24,294 nt of DNA from Methanothrix sp. (GCA_011620785.1 WOYM01000024.1:1-24294), one strand, 5' to 3'. Shown: positions 1 through 7,157, counted from the first letter of the stretch. The notes: a model not told the origin generated them from the letters alone. A program made the numbers and translations.

Positions 1-182
1 GCATATAATATATTAGTTTTCCCTGATGCGTTTGGGCCATAAATAGCAACACTTTTTAATAATATATTTTTATTAAATTGTATAGTATTCTTACTTAAAA
101 ATTTATCTGTTGATGCAACCATGCTCAGAGTAATCTCATCTTTGATTGATAAAAAGTTTGATACACTAAACTCCAATAACAT
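1..182 (-). CDS. AAA family ATPase, 5' part only (runs off the window edge)
   Basis: Reading leftward from ATG at 182-180 gives about 60 codons starting MLLEFSVSNFLSIKDE. They end in a P-loop, IYGPNASGKTN, at residues 47-57. This N-terminus is typical of the large AAA_21/COG1106-type ATP-binding proteins, which are often found in defence or mobile regions and tend to be linked with RloB-, TOPRIM- or nuclease-like partners. The rest of the gene, including Walker B and any partner, lies outside the window, so its function cannot be fixed. The gene is strikingly AT-rich compared with the GC-rich genes further right, which suggests recent transfer. A G-rich stretch about 10-12 nt upstream could be a ribosome site, and a TATA-like element lies near 268-276 on this strand. 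The family call is confident; a role in defence is inference. Confidence 0.8.
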   Translation of the reverse strand, partial: MLLEFSVSNFLSIKDEITLSMVASTDKFLSKNTIQFNKNILLKSVAIYGPNASGKTNILY

Positions 183-661
183 ATCTGCAATTTCCCCCTA
201 ACCGGTCCAATTTTCCTGCTTAGGAACCGATTTTTGCGGATTTTCTGCGAATTTCGCTTCTATTTTCTTATATATGACTATTAGATACATATATATAACT
301 TTTCTGGTATGGGTCCGCTTCGAGGTTTAATTATTAATCCACGTGTTTTAAGGGCTGTCTTCTTCTCAGCCCGAACTGGCCTACGGAAGTGAGTGCGACT
401 TGCAGCCTGCCAACGAATTCTATGACATTTTAGTAAGGTCCCTGCAGAAGGCGGCCCGCTTACCTGCAGCCCACTATGAGGCCAATTGACTCAAAAAGGG
501 AGTTCAGATCTTCACCTACGAGATAGCCTCCTGGGCAAGGGTGATAAGATTTGGAATGTGCTACCAGGGATGCGACAGGAAGATGGATACCAATGCGGCC
601 AGGAGAAGACCAAGACTGTGAAGTTGACGGCCCCGGTGAAAATAGAAAGCTGGATCAATAT
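183..661. other. Gap without a supported gene; possible gene remnant at 352-610
   Basis: Positions 183-300 are AT-rich and carry the probable promoter of the left-edge ATPase. From about 350 the composition rises to that of the chromosome. Frame 352-489 reads as plausible protein (ELAYGSECDLQPANEFYD, then ILVRSLQKAARLPAAHYEAN) before a TGA. Neighbouring frames stay open beyond it without a clear start. I do not recognise a family. It may be the decayed end of a transposase or other accessory gene, but that is only a guess. Confidence 0.35.
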
Positions 662-1024
662 TCATTCATTAGCTAACAGCAGCGGTTCATTCCGGTCTCT
701 TTCATCACTGGGCGAATCGCTCTCATACTTCAGAGCAAAATACTCGGAGATCGTGTCATCCAACTCCATGAGCTTCTTTACGATGGGGTTCTTTTTATTC
801 AACCTGTACATCTTCGCCTGGCCCACTGACCTGGTGGCGGTAATCAGGTCCAGCGCCTCTAATTTGGGCCACGCCTTGAATAATGTGGCTCGGCTTAGAT
901 TTGCACCTTCTGCTATATCGGTTTTTGAATAATCAAAGGACTCGTTATCCATCAAAAAGTCCAGCACCTTCAGCACTGGGCTTTTAATTCCAAGCACTCT
1001 TATGAATAAGGACTCATCCATCAT
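662..1024 (-). CDS. Winged helix-turn-helix transcriptional regulator (MarR/ArsR-like)
   Basis: A 120-residue protein. Residues 33-58 (SKTDIAEGANLSRATLFKAW) have the shape of a helix-turn-helix, and 60-76 (LITATRSVGQAKMYRLN) fit the wing, as in small archaeal winged-helix regulators. The tail (90-120) is acidic and probably disordered. Three in-frame ATGs lie at 1030, 1024 and 1021. A GAGGAGG run ends only 1 nt before the first, so 1024, with a 6-nt spacer from GGAGG, is the better start. The gene diverges from the small gene at 1218. The region between them carries three perfect-phase 10-bp repeats across its likely transcription start, so autoregulation is a reasonable inference. The regulated target is not known. 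Confidence 0.8.
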   Translation of the reverse strand: MMDESLFIRVLGIKSPVLKVLDFLMDNESFDYSKTDIAEGANLSRATLFKAWPKLEALDLITATRSVGQAKMYRLNKKNPIVKKLMELDDTISEYFALKYESDSPSDERDRNEPLLLANE

Positions 1025-1086
1025 CTTCATCCTCCTCTTCCGTTTTCTGCATATCGATGCCCATGGGTGTACGGATAAGTAGTAGA

Positions 1087-1116
1087 TACTAATATGTACT
1101 AGTATGTACTAGTATG
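1087..1116. promoter_or_regulatory. Three tandem 10-bp repeats, candidate operator
   Basis: TACTAATATG is followed by TACTAGTATG twice, with no spacing, so one unit falls on each helical turn. Each junction contains the palindrome TACTAGTA or a near match. A related GCTAGTATTG follows at 1137-1146. A TATA-like TTTAAA at 1125-1130 can serve the leftward regulator, which would put its start at about 1100, inside the repeats. The arrangement fits autorepression by the winged-helix protein at 662-1024. That role is inference. Confidence 0.6.
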
Positions 1117-1217
1117 CAATAAAGTTTAAATACTTTGCTAGTATTGTTTTAAAAAGTGAACACAAATAAAATATAACTGAATATTTAGGGGTTGAATGGC
1201 TGAGCGAAGATATAAAT

Positions 1218-1469
1218 TTGATCTTAAAAGCGCAGATCTTAAAGAAGCTCCGCAGGCATGGGTATTGGGGCGGTCGTCATACCGCATACGACGATCTCAC
1301 AAAGGGCATCCCGAAACATCTTCGCGGCCAAGCGAAAGACGCAGCAGAAGAGCTTATCATAGGGGGGTTCTTGCTTCCCAAGCAAACTGGTTATGGCCTT
1401 CATGTGTCATTGAACCCGCAAAAGAAGGCTGATATAGATAATCTCATCCGGGATGTCTTAAAAGAATAA
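1218..1469 (+). CDS. Small conserved-looking hypothetical protein, probable winged-helix fold
   Basis: An 83-residue basic-acidic protein (ILKKLRRHGYWGGRHTAYDD, then LTKGIPKHLRGQAKDAAEEL and LLPKQTGYGLHVSLNP). The layout of helices followed by a GYGLHVSLN strand looks like a small winged-helix domain, similar to short uncharacterised archaeal proteins I have seen, but I cannot name the family. The only start in frame near the N-terminus is TTG at 1218, with no clear ribosome site. An out-of-frame ATG with an AGGGG motif lies at 1196. The gene shares its promoter region with the divergent regulator and ends just before a T8 run. It may be a partner or target of that regulator. Confidence 0.65.
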   Translation: MILKAQILKKLRRHGYWGGRHTAYDDLTKGIPKHLRGQAKDAAEELIIGGFLLPKQTGYGLHVSLNPQKKADIDNLIRDVLKE

Positions 1470-1474
1470 AAATG

Positions 1475-1482
1475 TTTTTTTT
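1475..1482 (+). terminator. Oligo-T terminator
   Basis: A run of eight T begins 5 nt after the stop codon of the small gene ending at 1469. Uridine-rich tracts without a strong hairpin are the usual archaeal termination signal. Confidence 0.6.
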
Positions 1483-1510
1483 AATGGGACAGGAACAGTT
1501 GCATACAATT

Positions 1511-1518
1511 TTTATAAT
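1511..1518 (+). promoter_or_regulatory. TATA box for RNase HI gene (likely leaderless)
   Basis: TTTATAAT is centred 28 nt upstream of ATG 1543. This matches the TATA-to-start spacing, so the mRNA would begin at or very near the start codon. There is no clear Shine-Dalgarno sequence, which agrees. Confidence 0.55.
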
Positions 1519-1542
1519 GGCACATGCAGTCTGACTCTTGAG

Positions 1543-1980
1543 ATGATCACTGTTTACTTCGACGGCCTCTGCTATCCCAAAAATCCCGGTGGAGTGGCGG
1601 CCTATGGCTATCTGATCTGCCGCGACAAGGAGCCGATCTGGAAGGGCTTTGGCGCTGTAGGGGAGGGCCGGGGGATGACCAATAACGTGGCGGAGTACGA
1701 GGGACTCTTGGCCGCAGCCCGGTGGCTGAATGACGAGGGGATCGATGAGAAGATCGAGATCCGGGGGGACTCGGAGCTGGTGATCAAGCAGATGAAAGGG
1801 GAGTACCGGATAAGCTCGGCCACCTCCAAGAGGTATGTCCCTCAGATCAAGAAGCTCCTCGAGGGAAAAGAGGTGAGCTTTATCTGGGTGCCGCGAGAGG
1901 AGAACGAAGAAGCAGACCGGCTATCCCGGGTGGCATATGAGAGCTACTGCCGGAGAAAGAAAAGAGAGCAATCTGGTTAA
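1543..1980 (+). CDS. rnhA: Ribonuclease HI family protein
   Basis: A 145-residue type 1 RNase H, which cleaves the RNA strand of RNA-DNA hybrids. The four acidic metal-binding positions are all visible: D7 in VYFDG, E51 in NNVAEYEGL, D76 in IRGDSELV and D125 in EEADRLS. Length and motif spacing fit the short archaeal/bacterial RnhA-like group without the basic protrusion. Its likely role is removal of hybrids, R-loops or Okazaki primers. The gene has its own TATA box. Its TAA stop at 1978-1980 overlaps the stop of the convergent restriction gene inside a shared TTAA. A CTCGAG, the site cut by characterised PaeR7I/XhoI enzymes, occurs within it at 1858-1863. The gene symbol is by family, not by orthology. 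Confidence 0.93.
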   Translation: MITVYFDGLCYPKNPGGVAAYGYLICRDKEPIWKGFGAVGEGRGMTNNVAEYEGLLAAARWLNDEGIDEKIEIRGDSELVIKQMKGEYRISSATSKRYVPQIKKLLEGKEVSFIWVPREENEEADRLSRVAYESYCRRKKREQSG

Positions 1981-2726
1981 TCAGAAATTTCTCTGCAAAT
2001 TATGCCACGGGCGTGGTTTTGAAGCTGAGAGATGAACTGGCGAGCGGAGAGGTCTTCCGCTGGTTCTTTGTAGTTCTCCCGTGAATCTGCGCTTGAGCGA
2101 TCTGCAGTCAAAAAACATGCTGAATTGTATTGCCTCTCACGAACCAGCTTGCGGCAAAACAATTCATAACGTTTGGCATAAGATGCCTGCAGAAACTCCG
2201 GAAACACAGGGAAATGCGGCTCTCTTACACCAACTGGGCTTCTTGACTTCGGGCAGTCCTCTAATAGCAGCAGATAACCCAGCCAGGGGGCAGGCGACGT
2301 TCTGAAGGCCCCTTCTCGATAGGCGGTCCAGATGTCCATGGCCGATCCCAATGCTTCCTCTGTGCGATTGTTAAAATTATTGCCAAAAGAAGGCCCTACC
2401 TGCGATTTGAGCTCGATAGCTGCTATGAGACTGCAATCCACAACAACCACTATATCCCACTCTTTCGTGGGCCGGAAAAAACCGGGCAGTTCGACTGATA
2501 CCCTCTGAAATATGTCCTTTTCATCAATTCCAGTCTCAATAAGGAGCTTACATATCGTTCTGGAGAAACCATCCATCTGTTTTCCACCAGTTGCTGCGCT
2601 GCGCGATCCTTGATCCGACTGCCCACGCTGTAATTGGGCGTCAGCTTGCTGTTCTCTGGTTTGCCAAAATGCCCGGACTGAGTCGGAAAAGATAAACGGA
2701 TCAATAGAAGGATCTAGACAGGGCAC
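1977..2726 (-). CDS. Type II restriction endonuclease, PaeR7I/XhoI family
   Basis: A 249-residue protein matching the XhoI/PaeR7I family along its length: SDQGSRSAATGGKQMDGF near residues 37-54, VELPGFFRPTKEWD (78-91), IAAIELKSQVGPSFGNNFNN (101-120), and DCPKSRSPVGVREPHFPVFP further on. D91, E105 and K107 form the expected PD-(D/E)xK catalytic set. Characterised members cut CTCGAG, so that specificity is likely but not proven. The start is GTG at 2726, since no ATG lies upstream of the conserved block. It overlaps the methylase end by 13 nt, giving methylase then nuclease in one transcript, an order that lets protection be made first. Full length, with no sign of inactivation. Confidence 0.93.
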   Translation of the reverse strand: MPCLDPSIDPFIFSDSVRAFWQTREQQADAQLQRGQSDQGSRSAATGGKQMDGFSRTICKLLIETGIDEKDIFQRVSVELPGFFRPTKEWDIVVVVDCSLIAAIELKSQVGPSFGNNFNNRTEEALGSAMDIWTAYREGAFRTSPAPWLGYLLLLEDCPKSRSPVGVREPHFPVFPEFLQASYAKRYELFCRKLVRERQYNSACFLTADRSSADSRENYKEPAEDLSARQFISQLQNHARGIICREISD

Positions 2727-3730
2727 GATGGTTTCACTTCCAGCGAGCTGATGGAATCAAGGGTAAGCTGAGTCTCCTTGAGAGCTTTGACCCGATTGCA
2801 GGCCAAATCAAAATATGTCGGTTCGATTTCGTATCCTATGCTATTGCGTCCCCAAAGGCCAGAAGCGAGATTTGTTGTACCAGTTCCCATGAATGGATCA
2901 AGGACTGTGTCGCCAACAAAAGAGAACATACGTATCAGTCGTTCGGCCAAAGACAATGGATATGGTGCTGGATGATGCTTTGTAGAGGCTCCATTAAGCT
3001 CCCAGATTTGCTGGAACCATAACCTATGATGATTTTCTGGAATCACTGACATGAGTCGAGCGGAGGAAGTTGGTTGTCGGTAGCCCTCTGGCTTTCTCTG
3101 AAATAATATATATTCTATATCATTTTTTATTATAGCATTGGGCTCATAAGGCTTTCCCAGAAAATTTGTGCATCTCTTGGATTCGAACTGAGCATTAGCA
3201 ATCTTATGCCAGATGATAGGTGCAAGGTTATCAAATCCTACCTTTCGACAATGCTCCTGTATGCTGGCATGGAGGGGATAGACGACATGTCTGCCAAAAT
3301 GACGTCGTGGCATACATACGTCTCCCACTACTACTACCAGTCTGCCACCGGGGACCAAGACTCTGAGGACATGCTTCCAGATCCTGTCAAGATTCTCCAG
3401 AAATTCCTCATAATCACCCACCAAGCCCAATTGACCATCGCAGCGAGGATATTCCTTTAGAGTCCAGTAGGGTGGTGATGTAACAGCCAGATGAACGCTC
3501 TCATCGGCAATCTCTTCCATCCATCTGCTATCCCCTAGAATTAAACGATGTTGTGTTGGCACACGCTTGATTGCACTTTCAATAGCCTGAACCATGCATG
3601 GATCTTTAGCCAAGGCAGGGATTGCCCTCTGAATATTACCGCGGGCTGCATCAAGCACCTCTGCTGGAACCAATTCGTCCAGCACTCTCCTCTCTCCCGA
3701 GGATGAGACAATTACGATTTTTTTTGTCAT
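2714..3730 (-). CDS. DNA amino-methyltransferase (SPPYW type) of the restriction-modification pair
   Basis: A 338-residue S-adenosylmethionine-dependent DNA methylase. The catalytic motif SPPYW is at 85-89 and the AdoMet-binding motif DPFMGTGTT at 278-286. This order (motif IV before motif I) marks the beta class, and an SPPY motif usually signals N4-cytosine methylation. The intervening 140-245 region would hold target recognition. An in-frame TTG at 3745 exists, but ATG 3730 is preferred: an A/T-rich element at 3752-3765 lies about 28 nt upstream and would give a leaderless mRNA. A second TATA-like element sits near 3774-3781. It overlaps the nuclease gene and presumably protects the same site. 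The exact base methylated cannot be read from sequence. Confidence 0.9.
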   Translation of the reverse strand: MTKKIVIVSSSGERRVLDELVPAEVLDAARGNIQRAIPALAKDPCMVQAIESAIKRVPTQHRLILGDSRWMEEIADESVHLAVTSPPYWTLKEYPRCDGQLGLVGDYEEFLENLDRIWKHVLRVLVPGGRLVVVVGDVCMPRRHFGRHVVYPLHASIQEHCRKVGFDNLAPIIWHKIANAQFESKRCTNFLGKPYEPNAIIKNDIEYILFQRKPEGYRQPTSSARLMSVIPENHHRLWFQQIWELNGASTKHHPAPYPLSLAERLIRMFSFVGDTVLDPFMGTGTTNLASGLWGRNSIGYEIEPTYFDLACNRVKALKETQLTLDSISSLEVKPSCPV

Positions 3731-3831
3731 TTCTTTCTGTGTCAATCTGTTTTAAAATAAAAATCTTTTAGGCTATAAACTTTATCATTATATCAGGACA
3801 AAGATGCAATTAGTAACGATTATCTGCAGGA

Positions 3832-4788
3832 TCATCCTTCGCGTTGCTTAGCATACTCCTTTGCCCAGTAGGTGATGATCATATCCGCGCCCGCCCTCTT
3901 TATGCACATCAACGACTCCAGAAAGGCAGCCCTCTCATCCAGCCAGCCGTTCTGGGCAGCGGCCTGGATCATGGAGTACTCTCCTGATACTTGATAGGCC
4001 GCAGTGGGCATGCCGAACATCTCCTTTACCGCCCGGAGCACGTCCAGATAGGGCATGGCCGGCTTGACCATCACCATATCCGCCCCTTCCTCAATGTCCA
4101 GCTGCACCTCCCACAGGGCTTCGGCAAAGTTGGCCGGGTCCATCTGGTATCCCCGGCGATCGCCGAATGCGAAGCCCGACTCGGCCGCCTCCCGAAAGGG
4201 ACCGTAGAACGTGGAGGCATACTTGGCGGAATAAGAGAGAATGGGGGTATCGGCGAACCCCTCCCAGTCCAAAGAGGTGCGAATGGCCCGCACCATATGG
4301 TCCATCATTCCGCTGGGGGCGACTACATCTGCGCCCGCCTGGGCCTGGCTCACTGCCACCTCACCCAGCAGGGGAAGGGTCTCATCGTTTAACACCCTCT
4401 CTCCCCGGACCAGGCCGCAGTGGCCGTGGCTGGTGTACTCGCACAGGCACAGGTCGGTTATGACCACGAGATCGGTGCGCTCCTTGATTGCCCGCACCGC
4501 CTTCTGGATCACGCCCTCTGGATCGCAGGCAGCCGAGCCCATCTCATCCTTGGTGGAGGGCAGGCCGAATAGCAGCACCGCTGGCACCCCCAGATCCTCC
4601 AGCGCTCCAGCCTCTGCTGCCACGCTCTCTATGCTCTGATGATACTGGCCGGGCATGGATTCGATCATCCTCGGCTCGGATATCCTCTCATCTACAAATA
4701 TGGGCTGGACCAGGTTCTGGATGCCCAGATCCGTCTCGGAAACCATCTCTCTGATCCCCGGCACTCTCAGCCGCCTCATTCTCCTCAT
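3832..4788 (-). CDS. hemB: Porphobilinogen synthase (delta-aminolevulinate dehydratase)
   Basis: A 318-residue enzyme that condenses two 5-aminolevulinates into porphobilinogen, the first pyrrole of siroheme, haem, F430 and corrinoids. Active-site lysines are K189 (YSAKYAS) and K242 (MVKPAMPYLDV). Cysteines C114, C116 and C124 in DLCLCEYTSHGHCG form the zinc site, so this is the zinc-dependent type. An in-frame GTG at 4818 lies further upstream. ATG 4788 is chosen because it overlaps the hemA stop as ATGA and has GGAGGAG about 5 nt before it. It is the last gene of the nosD-like/ahbB/sirC/hemA/hemB operon. A T-rich stretch beyond it (3752-3770) may end transcription. Confidence 0.97.
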   Translation of the reverse strand: MRRMRRLRVPGIREMVSETDLGIQNLVQPIFVDERISEPRMIESMPGQYHQSIESVAAEAGALEDLGVPAVLLFGLPSTKDEMGSAACDPEGVIQKAVRAIKERTDLVVITDLCLCEYTSHGHCGLVRGERVLNDETLPLLGEVAVSQAQAGADVVAPSGMMDHMVRAIRTSLDWEGFADTPILSYSAKYASTFYGPFREAAESGFAFGDRRGYQMDPANFAEALWEVQLDIEEGADMVMVKPAMPYLDVLRAVKEMFGMPTAAYQVSGEYSMIQAAAQNGWLDERAAFLESLMCIKRAGADMIITYWAKEYAKQREG

Positions 4789-6032
4789 ATCTTCTCCTCC
4801 AGCCGGAACAGCTCGCACAATGACTTCAGTATCTCCAGGTCTCCCCTCTCCGCAGCGCTCTTCAGCGATTTGGTCGGCTCGGACAGTATCTTATTCACAA
4901 TGGAGCGGCTCATGTCGCACAGGACCTGCTGCTCGATCTCGCCCAGGGTATGCCTGGCTGAGAGCTTGTTCATGGCCTTTCTGACCTCCTGGTCCTTGAT
5001 CAGCTCCGCCTGAGAGTAAAGCCGAGCCAGCAGCTCTTCCGCCTCCTTTCTCTTGTACTTGGCCCGGAGAAGCTGCAGCTCTTCTGTTATGATCTCCTCC
5101 ACCCGTGCAGCCTCTGCCATCCTCTGCATCATGTTCTCCCTGCTGATGTTCTTTAGGCTGTCGATGTTATGCAGCTCGACCCCCGGAACCTCGGCCGCAG
5201 CCTGGTCCACGTCCCTGGGGTTGGCGATATCGATTATGAGAAGCTTGTTGCTTCTGCCGGCCATGGCCATCTCTATGTCGCTCTTGAGGAGGATGTAATG
5301 GGGAGCAGAGGTGGCGCTGATCACCACATCTGCGGTATGAAGGCGGCAGGGCATATCATCAAATGGAACTGCCTCTCCCCCCAGGCTCTCCGCCAGACAG
5401 ACCGCTGAGCTAAGGGTCCGATTGGTGACTGCCAGCGATCCGATCTCCCGGCTGAGCAGTGCCCGGGATATTAGCTCCCCGGTCTCGCCAGCGCCGATCA
5501 CCAGTACAGATTTGCCCTTCAGGTCACCCAGGATCTCCTCAGCCAGGTCGACAGCTGCAGAGCCTACCGACACCGAGCGCTCATTGATGCGGGTCTCTTT
5601 GCGCACCCTCTTACCCACCTGAATGGCCTTCTTAAAAGCGGTCTCCAGCATCCAGCCAGTTGTTCCCGCCTTCATCGCGATTTGGGTCAACTCCTTCATC
5701 TGTCCCAGGATCTGATCCTCCCCGATGATCATGGACTCCAGGCCCGAGGCCAGGCGTAGAAGATGGAGCAGGGATTCGTCGTGATCATGAAAATCGATGA
5801 TTCGAGATGAGACGCGCGCTTTCTTGGCCAGGTCGAAGAGCACCTTCTCCCCTCGCGGTGCCACCACATAAATCTCGACCCGGTTGCAGGTCTTGAGAAC
5901 AGCGCATTCCTCTACCCTGTCCTGAGACATCACCCATTTAAGAATGGTCTCTACGTCACCGTGCCAGGCTCTCTCAATCTCGTCTATGGAGGCGGTGCGG
6001 TGAGTAACCAGCATCGAGGCTATCTCGCTCAT
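4785..6032 (-). CDS. hemA: Glutamyl-tRNA reductase
   Basis: This enzyme makes glutamate-1-semialdehyde from glutamyl-tRNA with NADPH, the committed step of tetrapyrrole synthesis in the C5 pathway. In the longest 419-residue reading, the catalytic cysteine is C53 in LKTCNRVEIY, the substrate loop is GLESMIIGEDQILGQMK (101-117), and the NADPH-binding site is VIGAGETGELISRAL (about 182-196). The C-terminal helical dimerisation domain follows from about residue 320. Starts at 6044 (MHARMSEIA) and 6032 (MSEIA) are both possible, and neither has a well-placed ribosome site. The family N-terminus fits 6032, which gives 415 residues. Either start lies inside the end of the upstream sirC-like gene, so translation is probably coupled. 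Confidence 0.96.
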   Translation of the reverse strand: MSEIASMLVTHRTASIDEIERAWHGDVETILKWVMSQDRVEECAVLKTCNRVEIYVVAPRGEKVLFDLAKKARVSSRIIDFHDHDESLLHLLRLASGLESMIIGEDQILGQMKELTQIAMKAGTTGWMLETAFKKAIQVGKRVRKETRINERSVSVGSAAVDLAEEILGDLKGKSVLVIGAGETGELISRALLSREIGSLAVTNRTLSSAVCLAESLGGEAVPFDDMPCRLHTADVVISATSAPHYILLKSDIEMAMAGRSNKLLIIDIANPRDVDQAAAEVPGVELHNIDSLKNISRENMMQRMAEAARVEEIITEELQLLRAKYKRKEAEELLARLYSQAELIKDQEVRKAMNKLSARHTLGEIEQQVLCDMSRSIVNKILSEPTKSLKSAAERGDLEILKSLCELFRLEEKI

Positions 6033-6675
6033 CCTGGCATGCATGTGAGCGGGCTCTCATATAGGCCTTTTCATAGGAATGGCCCAAAAGCCTCCAGACC
6101 TCTTTGTCCTCCAGGATGCTCCTGATTGCCCGGGCGCGATCCTCCTGTTCGGGTATGAGCTCCTTCAGTTCAGGCCTCAGCCGGCCAAGAAGCTTTGCCA
6201 TATCCTGGTAGTCCTCGGTCAGCTCCTCCTCCAGCCGGAGGCGGAGGTACCGGGTCAGGCCGGGGGACTCAGTAGAAATGGCGATGGAGATCTGGCCCTT
6301 TCTGATAATGGAAGGCACCACCACCTCCCCTCTGCCCTCCACCCGGTTAACCAGCACGCCCATACGGATCGCCTCCTCCTCTATCATCCGGTTCAGCTGG
6401 GAGTTGCTGGTGGCAGGAATGGCGATAAATGCGCCCTGCAGGTATCTCTTGAAATCATCCCTCAGATCGCACTCCACCAGCTCCCATCGATCCTTTGATG
6501 CCAGGAGCTTGGGGGTGAAACTCTGGCTGACCACTTGCACCGGCCCGTAATCGGAAAAGAGGAGTGCCTTTCTCTCCGCCACCTTTCCCCCACCGAAGAT
6601 CACCACCAGCCTCTGGCTCATATCCAGAAAAAGGGGGAGGAAGGGCCTATAAGAGCAGTCATCCGGTGCAACCAT
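5974..6675 (-). CDS. Precorrin-2 dehydrogenase / sirohydrochlorin ferrochelatase family (SirC/Met8/CysG-N like)
   Basis: A 233-residue protein that would oxidise precorrin-2 to sirohydrochlorin with NAD+. The dinucleotide site VVIFGGGKVAERKALL lies at 24-39, and the family block VNRVEGRGEVVVPSIIRKG followed by ISIAISTESPG at 109-139. In Met8p-type enzymes this block holds an essential aspartate (VNVVDDP-like); here the aligned residue seems to be E113, so activity may differ. The C-terminal tail is longer than needed and is encoded where the gene overlaps hemA. A GGGAG about 5 nt before ATG 6675 supports the start. It lies 23 nt after ahbB in the operon. Methanogens need sirohydrochlorin for F430, siroheme and B12-type cofactors. 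Confidence 0.9.
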   Translation of the reverse strand: MVAPDDCSYRPFLPLFLDMSQRLVVIFGGGKVAERKALLFSDYGPVQVVSQSFTPKLLASKDRWELVECDLRDDFKRYLQGAFIAIPATSNSQLNRMIEEEAIRMGVLVNRVEGRGEVVVPSIIRKGQISIAISTESPGLTRYLRLRLEEELTEDYQDMAKLLGRLRPELKELIPEQEDRARAIRSILEDKEVWRLLGHSYEKAYMRARSHACQDERDSLDAGYSPHRLHRRD

Positions 6676-6698
6676 AAGACTCCCGCATCATATTGGCA

Positions 6699-7157
6699 TC
6701 ATATCCTTGCGCTTATCTTCTTGTACTCCTTCTCGCTGAAAAGGACGATATAGTCGCTTATGCCGGACCGCGAAGAGAGCCATTCTGCAATCTGGAGGCA
6801 TTCCTCTCTGCTGCGAGAATGGACCATAGTGTAAATATTATATGGCCAGTCCTGAGCGGTTGCCCTTTCATAGCAGTGAGTGACCTCCTCAGCTGCAGCA
6901 AAGATCGCTCCTGCCTCATCCACCTTCTCTGGCGGCACCTTCCAGGCGATAAGGGCGTTGGCCAGAATTCCCAGGGCTCTGTGCCCTATGGTGGCAGCAA
7001 AACGGCGGATGATGCCCTCCTCCTCCATAGCGCGGAGACGGAATATGATCCCATCCTCTCCCATCCCCAAGACCTCACCCCAAACCCGGTACGGCCTCTC
7101 CGTCAGATCCAATCCATCCTGAGCGACCTTGAGAAGCTCTAGGTCCAACTCGTCCAT
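6699..7157 (-). CDS. ahbB: Siroheme decarboxylase subunit, Lrp/AsnC-like (AhbB type)
   Basis: A 152-residue protein with an N-terminal helix-turn-helix-like half (1-60) and a RAM-like half containing ALGILANALIAWKVPPEKVD (61-80), then EVTHCYERATAQDWPYNIYT (91-110) and MVHSRSREEC (111-120). The THCY...DWPYN block identifies the AhbA/AhbB/NirDL group, which decarboxylates siroheme to didecarboxysiroheme in the alternative haem pathway. It differs from DNA-binding Lrp regulators, which lack this block. The RRFAATIGHR segment resembles AhbB more than AhbA. The partner AhbA is not in the window. ATG 7157 overlaps the stop of the nosD-like gene (TGATG), with a GGAG-rich ribosome site upstream; TTG 7160 is a less likely start. 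Its position with sirC, hemA and hemB supports the call. Confidence 0.9.
   Translation of the reverse strand: MDELDLELLKVAQDGLDLTERPYRVWGEVLGMGEDGIIFRLRAMEEEGIIRRFAATIGHRALGILANALIAWKVPPEKVDEAGAIFAAAEEVTHCYERATAQDWPYNIYTMVHSRSREECLQIAEWLSSRSGISDYIVLFSEKEYKKISARI

Noticed and set aside
486..932. Plus-strand 148-codon frame
   Set aside because: Mostly the antisense of the winged-helix regulator; it has no ribosome site or recognisable domain.
1087..1146. CRISPR-like array
   Set aside because: Units are 10 bp and directly joined with no spacers; this fits an operator, not a CRISPR array.
4789..4818. Longer hemB from GTG 4818
   Set aside because: The extra residues do not resemble the family, and ATG 4788 has a strong ribosome site and an ATGA overlap with hemA.
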